Assembly: GCA_025529335.1 (NCBI GenBank)
Contig: JAMYHX010000037.1
Location: forward strand, 62,001-126,000
Length of the DNA: 64,000 nucleotides
Direction of reading: 5' to 3'
Origin: Rhizopus sp. PT2906
Taxonomy: Eukaryota; Mucoromycota; Mucoromycetes; Mucorales; Rhizopodaceae
The position numbers and the translations under genes were made by a program. Positions 1 through 9,472 of the stretch are shown here, one piece after another. The notes under the pieces are model-generated. The model did no database searches, had not been told where the DNA came from, and worked only from the letters and a program-made list of their open reading frames with translations. Positions within the stretch are counted from its first letter, which is position 1, and each line of letters begins with the position of its first letter.

Positions 1-2
1 AT

Positions 3-1605
3 CTGATGACGCGTGGAGCAAACATTCTTGCTTTGAATGAAAACGAGTTTGCAACACTACAGAGCAAGGTAGCAAGATGTGTTGCACTGCTGATATCTCA
101 CTTCGATGTTCTCGGTACTCGGTACACATATGAATTACAACTCAAGGCAGAGCAGCAGCGACGCGGTGGTGTTACAGCCAAACGCAACTCGTATATGGCT
201 TCTAGAAGTAGTGATAAGGATAATATTACAACGAGTTCTACGTTTGGAGCTGCAAACGATGCAGCTATCACAGGCGGCGGCGGCGTGATTTATATTCGTG
301 ATGCTTGGATGCGCAAGATATCTGAACTTGAAGAGAAACGCAACAAGGATGATCAAGAACGTAAAATTATCGGTAAGATCTTGGACGACCAAAAACCAGA
401 GGATCAATCACTTGTGTTCCTTGCTCCTTCATCTTCCAATATCTCTTTCCGTTGGCAACAAGGTCGATTCATTGGGGCCGGTACCTTTGGTTCTGTCTAT
501 TTGGCCATCAACTTGGACACCTCTTCGGTTATGGCGGTAAAGGAAATTCGATTCCCTGACTCAAGTTCTCTTTCTGCTCTGCACAAGTCAATCAAGGAAG
601 AAATGAAAGTGATGGAGATGCTGCATCACCGAAACATTGTACAATATTATGGTATGGAAGTTCACCGTGACCGTGTGTATATCTTTATGGAATACTGTGA
701 AAATGGAAGTCTAGGCGCTCTATTGGATCATGGTGGTCGTATTGAAGACGAGCTTTACGTGGTTGATTACGCGTACCAGCTACTGAGTGGTCTTGCCTAC
801 CTCCATGAAAATAATATAGTACACAGAGACATCAAGCCTGACAATATCCTAATTGATTATCAAGGTCAATTGAAGCTCACAGACTTTGGTGCAGCAAAGA
901 TTTTAGCAAAGGGACAAAAGACGATGGGACGTACTACGATGCACATGAATGTGAACAGTTTAGCAGGCACACCGATGTATATGGTAAGTCTAACATTTCC
1001 ATTAAATTCTCTCTTTACTCACTATGACTTAGGCACCTGAAGTTATCACTGGAAGCGATACGGGACGAAAGGGCTCGATGGACATTTGGTCTCTTGGTTG
1101 TTGTATTGTTCAAATGGCTACTGGTCGCCGTCCTTGGAGCACGCTTGAAAATGAATGGTCTGTCATGTACCATGTCGTGACCGGCCATCCACCACTTCCT
1201 GACGCTTCCCAGCTTTCAAGCATGGGCATTGACTTTTTGAAAAAATGCTTTATTCGTGACCCAACAAAGAGACCCACTGCCGAAGAATTACTACAGCATC
1301 CATGGATTACAAACTATCTGGAAAGCTACAATGAAGACAACAATATGTACCCTCCTGAATCGGGGTATGACGATCAAGTGATCGAAAATAGTTGGCCATC
1401 TGAAGCCCCAGAGCCTGAGGATGTGTCGTCCATCGTACGATCGATCAATTCAGCTCAATCTCTAGACCGACCACTGGTTCGAAGTATTCCAAACAGTTTG
1501 GCTCTGGACGGCATGGCTAATAGCTTAGAGAATGGTGCCCAAGCACAAGCTTATTTCCGTGAAATTGCTGCTCAACATGCTTCAGATATGCAGTGGAGTA
1601 AGTAA
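3..1605 (+). CDS. MAP kinase kinase kinase, SSK2/MEKK4 type (5' end outside window)
   Basis: Ser/Thr kinase expected to sit at the top of a stress (HOG-type) MAPK cascade and phosphorylate a MAP2K. The reading frame is open to the window edge, so the N-terminal part is missing. Exon A runs to 983, intron 984-1032, last exon 1033-1605; the join restores GTPMYM-APEV. Visible kinase motifs in order are the Gly loop GAGTFGSVY, MAVKEI with the ATP lysine, HRDIKPDN (catalytic Asp), DFGAAK, the APE region and the C-lobe DIWSLGC. All key residues are present. The pre-kinase segment (SKVARCVALLISHFDVLG) is the kind seen before the kinase domain of SSK2/Win1/MEKK4 proteins, which separates it from STE11 and BCK1. 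The last codons overlap a GTAAGT sequence, so a further 3' exon is possible. Family assignment is by motif recognition. Confidence 0.85.
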
Positions 1606-1925
1606 TTCCTTTTAATCCTTAATCCTGTCTCTTTTTTTTGCATTTTTATCTTGTATACATCTGTCATTTCTTACATACCTAATACATAAATACTTTTTGT
1701 AAATAATGTATACAACAATTATATCATTTTATTCGCTTTATTTTCTTAACCCTAAGGGTTTCAGACAACCTTGTGGGGTAAATAGATGTGTGTTAAATGG
1801 CACTTTACCAATAAGATACATATGAAAGGGTTTCTCTTTTTTTTTTCTTTCTGTATTGCTTATGGGAATAACATAGATTTATTTACTTTTTTCCTCTTTT
1901 TTTTGACTTTATTGTTATTATTATC
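1606..1925. other. Intergenic, AT-rich, no gene seen
   Basis: About 320 bases between the MAP3K and the SUR7-like gene, with several T tracts. The T-rich stretch at about 1840-1920 is probably the leader of the next gene. No ORF or RNA gene is seen. Confidence 0.5.
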
Positions 1926-3064
1926 ATGTCTAGGTATTTGCTTGGACTTTTAGGATCCTTCTTTTTGTTTGCATCTTTCATCCTTGGACTGTTTATATTG
2001 ATCGGTCAATTGTCCAATAAGCCATTCATCAATTTGATTGCATTTGTACACGCTATTAATCCAGCCAATAATCTTTCTTACCAATTTGGATTATGGCAAG
2101 TGTCTCTAAAGATAAAGAGTTACTTTAAGACTCATTTTACATGTATAGGTCGTACTGCACTGGGGTGCCCTATGCTTCTGTCCAAGGCTGCCATGGTAAC
2201 ACTGCAGCGTACAACTGGGCAACAACACCTGGCTTCAACCAGATGCTACCAGGCTATGCGTCTAGCAGGCGAGTTGATAACTTATTCACAACCAACTTTA
2301 TTCTTTACTTCGTTGGCGCCGGCCTTAGCTTCTTTCTCTGGCTTGCATCTCTTTTCTCACTGTGTAGCTTCAAAAGACGAGGAGGAAGAGGTTTTAGCAT
2401 GTTTATGTCGTCCGCAACGTGTCTAACGTTCTTTGTGATGCTCGCTGCACTGATCATTGCCCTTATCCTTGTCATCACATCTGTTAAGGCAATTGGCAGT
2501 GTGACCCAAGACTGGCAGGGTCATGCAGGCATATCGATTTGGTTCACAATCGGCATGGTCATTAGTCTTTTACTTGCGTTTTTATGCTATTGTCTTCGTG
2601 CATGTTTTAGACGTCGAACTGTAGAACCTCGCAAGTCAGCATATCGCAAATCAGCACCATTTGCGCTTCAGGCTCATGCACCTGCAACGTATCCTATGCA
2701 ACAATATCAACAACCGTACTATTATCAGCAAGAGCAAAAACCAGAGGCTCAAGATGGTTATGTTGCTTCACAACATACAGAACAGCCTCAGGGCGGTTAC
2801 ATGGCTTCACAACATGCAGAACAGCCTCAAGGCGATTACATGGCTTCACAACATACAGAACAGCCTCAAGGCGGTTACATGGCTTCACAACATACAGAAC
2901 AACCTCAAGAGTACCACATGTATCAACATGCAGAAAGTAGTCAAGCTGCTGCTCAACGACAGCCTGATCATGATCAACATTATTCTCCTGCTTTACATAT
3001 GCAATACTTGTCGCCTGTTTATAATAGCGCAATACATCCTGAAGGTGGGCTGCAGCACTCTTAA
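1926..3064 (+). CDS. SUR7/PalI-family four-TM membrane protein with repeat tail
   Basis: Integral plasma-membrane protein of the SUR7/PalI (claudin-like) type; in fungi these act in eisosomes, cell-wall stress or pH sensing. Exon 1 is 1926-2101 and exon 2 is 2149-3064. The reading frames need a donor at 2102 (GTCTCT, weak), giving FGLWQVSYCTG, the family's GLW...C motif. Four hydrophobic segments are visible: residues about 4-27, then three more before about residue 230. The extracellular loop after TM1 carries the paired Cys. The cytoplasmic tail is Gln/Tyr-rich and holds four near-identical 13-residue repeats (core YMASQHTEQPQG). The weak donor is the least certain point; membrane topology and family motif are clear. 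Confidence 0.75.
2755..2910 (+). repeat. In-frame 39-bp tandem repeat, about 4 copies
   Basis: Four consecutive 39-bp units encode GYMASQHTEQPQG-like 13-mers that differ at one or two residues (A/T in QHA/QHT, G/D before Y). Nucleotide identity between units is very high, which suggests recent slippage or unequal exchange. Confidence 0.8.
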
Positions 3065-3926
3065 ATTAGACTTTATTGGAAAATAAAATTCGGACAAACT
3101 CTTTTAAAATTTCATAGGGTTTCCTTAACTTGGCCAAACCTGTTTAATTCATAGATAATGTGACAACACTTTTCTTCATTTTCATGAATATATCTCTTAC
3201 TTGAAAGAATTGGCGTCTTTTGTAGCGAATTTATTAGATACCCAATATTTTGAAATCACATATAGGCACACGCTAAGAATCAATGCTAATCTACCTGTTC
3301 ATCATTGCCTGTAACTTAAGAACCATAACACCATTGTAGAAAAAACGATGTTAGTATTGCAATAAGAACCAACTCTAAAAAAAAAGACTCACCTCAAGCC
3401 TTCTTTTATCACTAGACTTTGCCAACTACTACTTCATCGCAATCGATGCTGTAATAATTATTAGCGTAATAAATTATGGCCAACGCTATATGTACCAGAA
3501 AATGCACCAGAAATTAGACTAATAACGGGCATTACCTCTACTCATTACCTATGATATCGTCCAATAAAACTTTTCAATGTGTGGTGTCAAGCTAAACATG
3601 AGTTTATTTCAAAAAGAGATGAAAAGAAATATTGTTATTGCTTTATGTTGTCAGTTCGATTAGTCACGTGCAAATTTGATAAATTCGTATTTACATTATT
3701 TAGCCTATGTTCTGGTGCATGTAGTATTGACCATAAATTATTTGTATGATGACCTCCCTATGAAAAACCTTTCTGAAATAGAGAGTAGTACATGACAACC
3801 AATCAAAAAAGCAAATGAATTGACAGTTGTTTTGGTCACACATTTGTTACACGCGCCACACTGTCAGAATCCGATTGGCTTAGGAAGGGAATGAATATGC
3901 CGATAGGGTTTATTGATGTATGTACA
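3065..3926. other. Intergenic, no gene seen
   Basis: About 860 AT-rich bases between the 3' ends of the SUR7-like gene and the minus-strand cyclin. I see no conserved ORF, tRNA or repeat. Confidence 0.5.
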
Positions 3927-4692
3927 TTAAATGAAGTCTTTGGGGGATATTAAGCCTATTTTTTTGCTTGTATGATGATTTGATCTCTGATAAGGATGAT
4001 AACGTTTTAGTAATGATTTGTTTGAATAAGGGGGAGTAAGTGGTAAAGAAACTGCTGCTGCTGTTGCTGCTGCTGTTGTCTTTGGTAACGTAGATGGTGT
4101 ATGTGTAGGTGAAGGTACGATTTGATAAGTCGTTACTATAGTTGACTGTTGGTGAACAGCGTGCGACAACAATTGGTTTGCATATTCTTGTAGATCGTTC
4201 AAGGTAATATGTAATTGAAAATCAGCAAAGAATAGAAATTCTAATTCTAATTGGTTCAATTCTTTTAAGGGTAGTCCACCCACTTTGGCATATCTTGCAT
4301 TTGAATAGAATACGTCTGAAGTGAACTTGACGGCCACCACGATACTAATTAGGGTAAGCAAAGGAAATAAAGGGGTCATTATCTTTTTTTTTTTTTTTTT
4401 TTTACCTTGCAATGACTAATCGATGTATGTTGAATGTGTTAATATGGAACCCTTTATTCAATTTATGAACTCGATCAAAATAGATTAACATGGATATTAA
4501 AGCTTCATTATCAAAAGGTGCAAATTTATGAATTCTTGAAAGATATGACTGAATGGTGATATTGGGTATTGTCCTTGAATGAAAGTAGGTAATCTTTTTA
4601 TCTGGTAAATGTTGATTAGATTCTAATAGGGATTCTATCAAACGAGATACAATCTGGATAAGTTGATTTGTTGGATATTCTGCAATATTCAT
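3927..4692 (-). CDS. PHO80-like cyclin (PCL family), copy 1
   Basis: Cyclin expected to bind a PHO85/CDK5-type kinase. Exon 1 is 4692-4406, intron 4405-4345 (with a long A tract just after the donor), exon 2 is 4344-3927. The join reads RLVIASIVVAVKF, and continues with SNARYAKVGGLPLKELN, the diagnostic PHO80 segment (yeast has FAKVGG..EMN). The N-terminal helix region with HSRTIPNITIQSYLSRI also fits the cyclin box. After the box comes a Thr/Pro/Ala-rich tail of about 80 residues. It is paralogous to the cyclin at 7880-8652 and is divergently transcribed from the MT-A70 gene, sharing a 272-bp upstream region. The CDK partner and pathway (phosphate, glycogen or cell cycle) cannot be told from sequence. 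Confidence 0.85.
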
Positions 4693-4964
4693 GTTTTAAA
4701 TAGAAAAAAGAAGAGTGAACAACAATATGTCTCTTGCTTTTTTTTTTTTCTCTTTTTTATATCCTTTATTGCCTTGATCCAATCAATCAAACTCAATTCA
4801 ACCACGCGCTAGGCTGAAAGGCTGTCTGTCTTTAAATTTTTCTTTTTTTAATTTAATAGCCTCGGTTCAAAAGAGTGACTGGAATTCGACACGTCTATTT
4901 TCTCGTCCAAAGAAAAAGTCGCGCTTGTCAAACAATTTTTTTTTTCTTTTTCTTGGTTGAATGC
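4693..4964. promoter_or_regulatory. Shared divergent upstream region (cyclin / MT-A70 gene)
   Basis: 272 bases separate the two start codons, so both promoters must lie here. T-rich tracts flank each start. No specific factor site is convincing. Confidence 0.5.
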
Positions 4965-5872
4965 ATGTCTTCTAGAGAATCAACACCATTGTCTTTGGAA
5001 GACATTCATGAAGACACTGTTTCTGATAAAACTCTAAAAGGGTTGCTCAGAAAAGAAATTGAACTACAACTTCAAATTGAAGCTATTCAAACTGAAATTA
5101 CACAACTAGAAGAAAGATTAGGTGCAACCAACAATGAAGAATTAGACGAACAAGGTAAGATGGATTATGTGAATATATTCAACACTTGTTGACATTATAT
5201 AAAAAGATTTGGAAGAATTTGAAGCACCAGAGTGGTGTATTCCTATTAAAGCTAATGTCATGACTTATGATTGGGACGTAAGTTTTTTTTTTTTTTTGCA
5301 TGTAATTGTATAGAAAGCAGTTTAATCATATTATTATACAGTCACTAGCAAAAGAGGTCCAATTTGATGTCATCGTTACCGATCCACCATGGCAATTAGC
5401 TACTCATGCTCCCACTCGAGGTGTTGCTATTGCATATCAACAATTGCCTGATATTTGTATCGAAGAAATTCCTATACCCAAACTTCAAAAGAATGGCTTC
5501 CTCTTTATCTGGGTAATCAATAACAAATATGCAAAGGCATTTGAATTGATGGAAAAATGGGGATACACCTATGTTGATGATATCACCTGGGTCAAACAGA
5601 CTGTCAATCGTCGTATGGCCAAAGGTCATGGTTACTATCTTCAACATGCCAAGGAAACCTGCTTGGTTGGCAAAAAGGGAGAAGATCCTCCCAACTGTCG
5701 ACACTCGGTTGGATCTGATGTTATCTTTTCAGAAAGAAGAGGTCAAAGTCAGAAACCAGAAGAACTGTATGAACTGATTGAAGAGCTGGTGCCAAACGGC
5801 AAATACTTGGAAATCTTTGGAAGAAAGAACAATCTACGTGATTATTGGGTGACAATTGGTAATGAATTATAA
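4965..5872 (+). CDS. MT-A70 family N6-adenine methyltransferase, short form (MTA1-like candidate)
   Basis: SAM-dependent N6-adenine methyltransferase. Exons 4965-5154, 5207-5277 and 5342-5872 join in frame to about 263 residues. Residues about 20-60 are predicted coiled coil (LQLQIEAIQTEITQLEERL). The catalytic domain follows, with VIVTDPPW (the DPPW active site of METTL3/IME4-type enzymes), FLFIWV, GHGYYLQHAKETCLVG and a C-terminal EIFGRKNNLRDYWVTIGNEL block, all intact. It is less than half the size of METTL3/IME4 and lacks CCCH zinc fingers. A short MT-A70 protein of this kind in an early-diverging fungus fits the MTA1 group that makes symmetric 6mA in DNA, but an RNA m6A role cannot be excluded. 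ATG 4965 is chosen because the ATG at 4961 is out of frame. Confidence 0.85.
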
Positions 5873-5889
5873 ATAAATTTTGTTTTTTT

Positions 5890-6150
5890 TTATTGGTAAA
5901 GAAAAGAATGTATCATCTGTTGACCATAAAGCTTTGTTTGAGTTACTAACTGCATCAAATAAGCGTGCTTTTGATTGGCCTTGTTGATATAATCAAGTGT
6001 TATATCCATCTGTGATTGTACCTTGGGTACAGTCGCTGTCTGTTGTATTAAGTCAATCGCAGTGGTTCCATCTGTGTTTTTAGTAATCGTGTGATATCCA
6101 ATCAATTCTGATAAAGTGACATTAATACAATCATCTTGCTTTTCTTGCAT
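5890..6150 (-). CDS. Small conserved-looking protein of unknown function (86 aa)
   Basis: Single-exon ORF ending only 17 bases from the convergent MT-A70 stop. The protein is mostly helical and polar, with Q-rich C-terminal half (KVQSQMDITLDYINKANQKH), no signal peptide, no membrane segment and no motif I recognise. Size and helix content resemble small subunits of multi-protein complexes (for example DASH or BLOC type), but that is only an impression. The T-rich stretch upstream and the gene-sized spacing to NNF1 (105 bp, same strand) support a real gene. Confidence 0.5.
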   Translation of the reverse strand: MQEKQDDCINVTLSELIGYHTITKNTDGTTAIDLIQQTATVPKVQSQMDITLDYINKANQKHAYLMQLVTQTKLYGQQMIHSFLYQ

Positions 6151-6227
6151 TTTTTATTTTATTTTATAAAGAAGAAAAGAGTGAAAATACACTTTACTCC
6201 GAAATAAATAAAAAAATTATCTCTTTC

Positions 6228-6242
6228 TCTCTCTCTCTCTCT
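6228..6242. repeat. Short CT microsatellite
   Basis: A run of CT dinucleotides lies between the 86-aa gene and the NNF1 stop codon. Confidence 0.6.
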
Positions 6243-6255
6243 CCTTCTTGCAAGG

Positions 6256-7100
6256 TCACGAGTTGTTTAAATGCTTCATCTTTTCTGTCAACTCAATCAT
6301 TTCGCTCACAGGAATATTTGATGCTACTTCACAACCCTTCAATAAAAAGGATGAGTTGATAATACATACACTATATTGTCTATATTTACTCTCTCAGTTT
6401 CATTAATTGTGTCCTGGATATGTTGAATTTGATCTCTAAACTCCTTCTTCTGGATGATCAATTGATCCATCAATTCACTATTTTTTGCTTTTATCTATAG
6501 CCAATTATCAGAACCAGATCATCGATCCCATACTGTGTTATTCACTCACGTCATCATATTCTTGTTGCAATCTCATCAATTCATTCTCTTTGGCTTCATG
6601 AATAATACTATTGACTATTTGTTCAGGCGCGGGAAGAACTCTGAATAGTTGAGTATTAGTCACTTTTCTTTAATCATAACTCATGTACCTTTTCTCTATC
6701 GGTGGTTTATTCTTGGCATTCTTTATTAATTCGTCAAAACGCTCCATTTGTTCATTCAATTGATACTTTGCTCTTAATTCCTGCGTTTTGTTCTATATCT
6801 TTTATTAATGTCATTCTTATGTAATCACACTATTACTCTTAATTCATTAGCCATAAAGTCTTGTGCCTGTGAGTGAGCATTCTCTAATTCTTCCATGCTT
6901 TCTTCTGTCAACAGCTTCTCCAATGAACGCTTTAACAGATTTAGACTAATATATAGAGAGAAAGAGGTAAACTCTTTGTTACATTTATCATTAGTGATCA
7001 TTTACTCGAATGCTTTAATTGAAGATTCGATCCATTTATTAGTCAATTCATCAAACTTGTCTCTTGTCGTTTTATCCTCTGCAGGTGTTTCATGAGACAT
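6256..7100 (-). CDS. NNF1: Kinetochore protein NNF1/PMF1 (MIND/Mis12 complex)
   Basis: Six exons, all too short to stand out as ORFs: 7100-7006, 6945-6837, 6792-6689, 6640-6550, 6494-6390 and 6336-6256. Every junction has GT/AG ends and keeps one frame, giving 194 residues. The protein is all-helical. It opens with KFDELTNKWIESSIKAF, has MERFDELIKNAKN in the middle, then LPAPEQIVNSIIHEAKENE and a coiled coil. This follows the order of the NNF1/PMF1 domain (N-terminal helices, a LD.li..a motif, then LP..iv.....). NNF1 pairs with MTW1/MIS12 in the MIND complex that links centromeric chromatin to NDC80. Introns are 44-60 nt. The gene model is strong because five introns all fit; the family name rests on motif resemblance. 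Confidence 0.75.
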
Positions 7101-7278
7101 CAATGAATAGAAAAAAGAGAAAGGGTTTATTATCGGACTTTAACCAAAATGAAAGAGTGACGGTTGCCACACGCATACTCATTTACACTCATATACAAGC
7201 TGTTTTATGAAAACACCATGTATACACACACATATATACGTATAATTGTTTTTTGCTGTTTTTATTCTTCATATAAAA

Positions 7279-7616
7279 TTAGAGATAAACACCTGCAGCA
7301 TTAGAAGCAAAGATGGCACCAAAGCCAAGAAGAACTGAAGCAATGATGGCTGACTGAAGTTGTTGAATGATGGGTGTTTTCTTTTCCTGACTATTTATTA
7401 AAATGATGAATATTCTGTAATTTACATTCACGCGTAAACTTACATTATAAATGTTCCAGCAGCAAATAGACCGATCGTAATACTAAAATAAGCAGCCAAG
7501 AAATATAAGGAGCGTGGAATGGGGGCTGTAATGGGTGTTCCAGAGATCCAGTCATCCTTTAAACAGTGTTATTATTCCCATTTATGGTTTGCATGTTTAC
7601 GTACCATTGCTGTCAT
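7279..7616 (-). CDS. OST5: Oligosaccharyltransferase subunit OST5/TMEM258
   Basis: Three exons: 7616-7605 (only four codons), 7556-7444 and 7390-7279, giving 78 residues (yeast OST5 is 86, human TMEM258 79). Two membrane helices are visible (SLYFLAAYFSITIGLFAAG and SAIIASVLLGFGAIF), and the protein ends FASNAAGVYL, closely matching the yeast OST5 end (FASNSFGVYV). It is a small ER-membrane subunit of the N-glycosylation complex, next to STT3. The first exon ATGACAGCAATG is followed by a GTACGT donor. No other candidate family fits. Confidence 0.85.
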
Positions 7617-7879
7617 CTTTATTCAAAAAAAAAAAAGGAGAAGAAAAAAAAAAAGTAATTGGTATCGGAGTCAAGCTACTAAACCAAATATATTTCTTGT
7701 ATCATTCTCATAAACATGATCCCGTTATTCTTCCCTTGGTTATTATTCATGAACAAAAAAGGGGGGCAAGATACAATATTAATGTTGATAGATATATAAA
7801 AGAGGAGAGGGGGGGATAAAAGAATAAAATAGAGAGAATATTGCCGTAAAAGGGAATATAAAAACAAATTTGCATAAAC

Positions 7880-8652
7880 TTAGTATTCGGATCCTATAGG
7901 CGCCGACAGTCTACGCAACGTCTTTTCTTCTTCACTCGATCGATGCTTCAAGGCAAACCCAGGTTTTTTGTTACATTGCCATCCAACCATTGAAGGATTA
8001 TTCATACTGAGCCTACCAAATGGTCTTGCAACATCATCATGATTATTAGTTTCAACCGACCTTTGGACCTGATACCAATGCTCCATTATCTTATTGCCGT
8101 AATCTTGAAGCTCCTCAATGGTCACAAACAAGTTGTAGTCGTTCAAATATAAAAACTCAAGTTCGAGTGCGTTTAATTCTTTCACAGGTAATCCACCCAC
8201 CTTTGATGCATCAAATCGGTCAATGCTTCACAGTTCATTATAAAGACACTTACTTTGGCGTATCGAGTATTAGTAAAGAATATATCAGAGTATAGTTTAC
8301 TGGAAATCATTAAGCCTGTGATAATAAGTCGATGTATACTGTAAGAATCAATGTGAAGCGGTGGGATATGGCGTGAGGGTTTGGGCTGTGTCATCCGATC
8401 AAAATAGACTAAGAGAGCAATCAAGCACTCATTAGCACATGGACAATATTTTAATATACGAGTGAAATAAGCATGAATAGATATGCTGGGAATAGAGCGT
8501 GCGTGGAAACAAGTATAGGATGAAGGATCAAGTTTACCAGCGTTTAAATGAAGTCTGTCATTGCTGTTGGTGATCTTTTCTAATAATGAGGTCAATAACT
8601 TGATGGTGTCTTTGACTGGATGATTGGCTAAATCAAACTGTGGTGAATTCAT
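7880..8652 (-). CDS. PHO80-like cyclin (PCL family), copy 2
   Basis: Exon 1 is 8652-8254 and exon 2 is 8200-7880, with a 53-nt intron whose removal restores TRYAKVGGLPVKELN. The cyclin box is complete: HARSIPSISIHAYFTRI, CLIALLVYFDRM, SYSIHRLIITGLMISSKLYSD and ELEFLYLNDYNL. It shares the HSR/HARSIP, YFDR, IHRL and YAKVGG segments with the cyclin at 3927-4692, so the two are paralogues about 3.2 kb apart on the same strand. The tail here is shorter and Ser/Arg-rich (KHRSSEEEKTLRRLS). Both have an intron immediately around the RYAK/VVA region but at different positions, which argues against a very recent duplication. Confidence 0.87.
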
Positions 8653-9472
8653 TATTAAAAAGAAAGAGAAGAAAAAAGCTTAAACCCCCCTACTCCCCTC
8701 CCTCTCTCTGTGTGTGTCTCCCAAATAAACGCTATTTCCAGACTGAGTTTAAAATTATCAATCACTATCATGTTTAATTGAGACGCTTGTGTAAACAAAA
8801 TTTACAAGTGGACACAATCAAATTTCAATACGAGACATGTCAACAAAGGAAAACAACATCATACATACCAAGAAACCCCTCCCCATTTTAGATGTAGAGA
8901 AATAAGTGAAACTAATAAAACTATCGACAATTCTCTTTCCTGCGCATCTCCAAGAAATATTGCTTACACTAAGCAAAAAGACCAAGCACATCTTTCATTG
9001 CTCTCTCTCTTTCTTTTTTAAGTACTTGCGTGCAACCTATAGATATATGAGTATCTATTCTATCCAACGCAAAATCCATTAAATAACCAAAGTGGGCCAA
9101 GATTTTAAATGAGTTGTAAGCCACTGCTTCAAGAGCAGTTTTAATTGAGCCAATTGCATTGTTTCCGTCATGCTTATAAACAATTACAAAAAAGAAGGAT
9201 TATGCCACTGAATTTTATATTGAAGCAAAACATTCCCCTTTTCCTAAGACTGCATTTGAGAAAATCAGATATACTCTGTAATATAATCATCATCATATGC
9301 TCTTTTAAAGTATTTCATTAAAGGGAAAGTGAAGTTCTCCAAGTAATGCCAGTCCAAACCAAGTAAAGTAAAGCAAAAAAAAATAGCGGAGAATCAATTG
9401 AATTGCATCAATTTTTTCTGCTTAAGTTTTCATTTCTATTATTTCTTTTTACTTTATTAGCTAGTAATTAAA
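8653..9472. other. Divergent intergenic region, cyclin 2 / RAT1
   Basis: 820 AT-rich bases between divergent start codons. It contains a short TC/TG simple-sequence stretch at about 8698-8720 and T tracts near the RAT1 start. No extra gene is seen. Confidence 0.5.
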
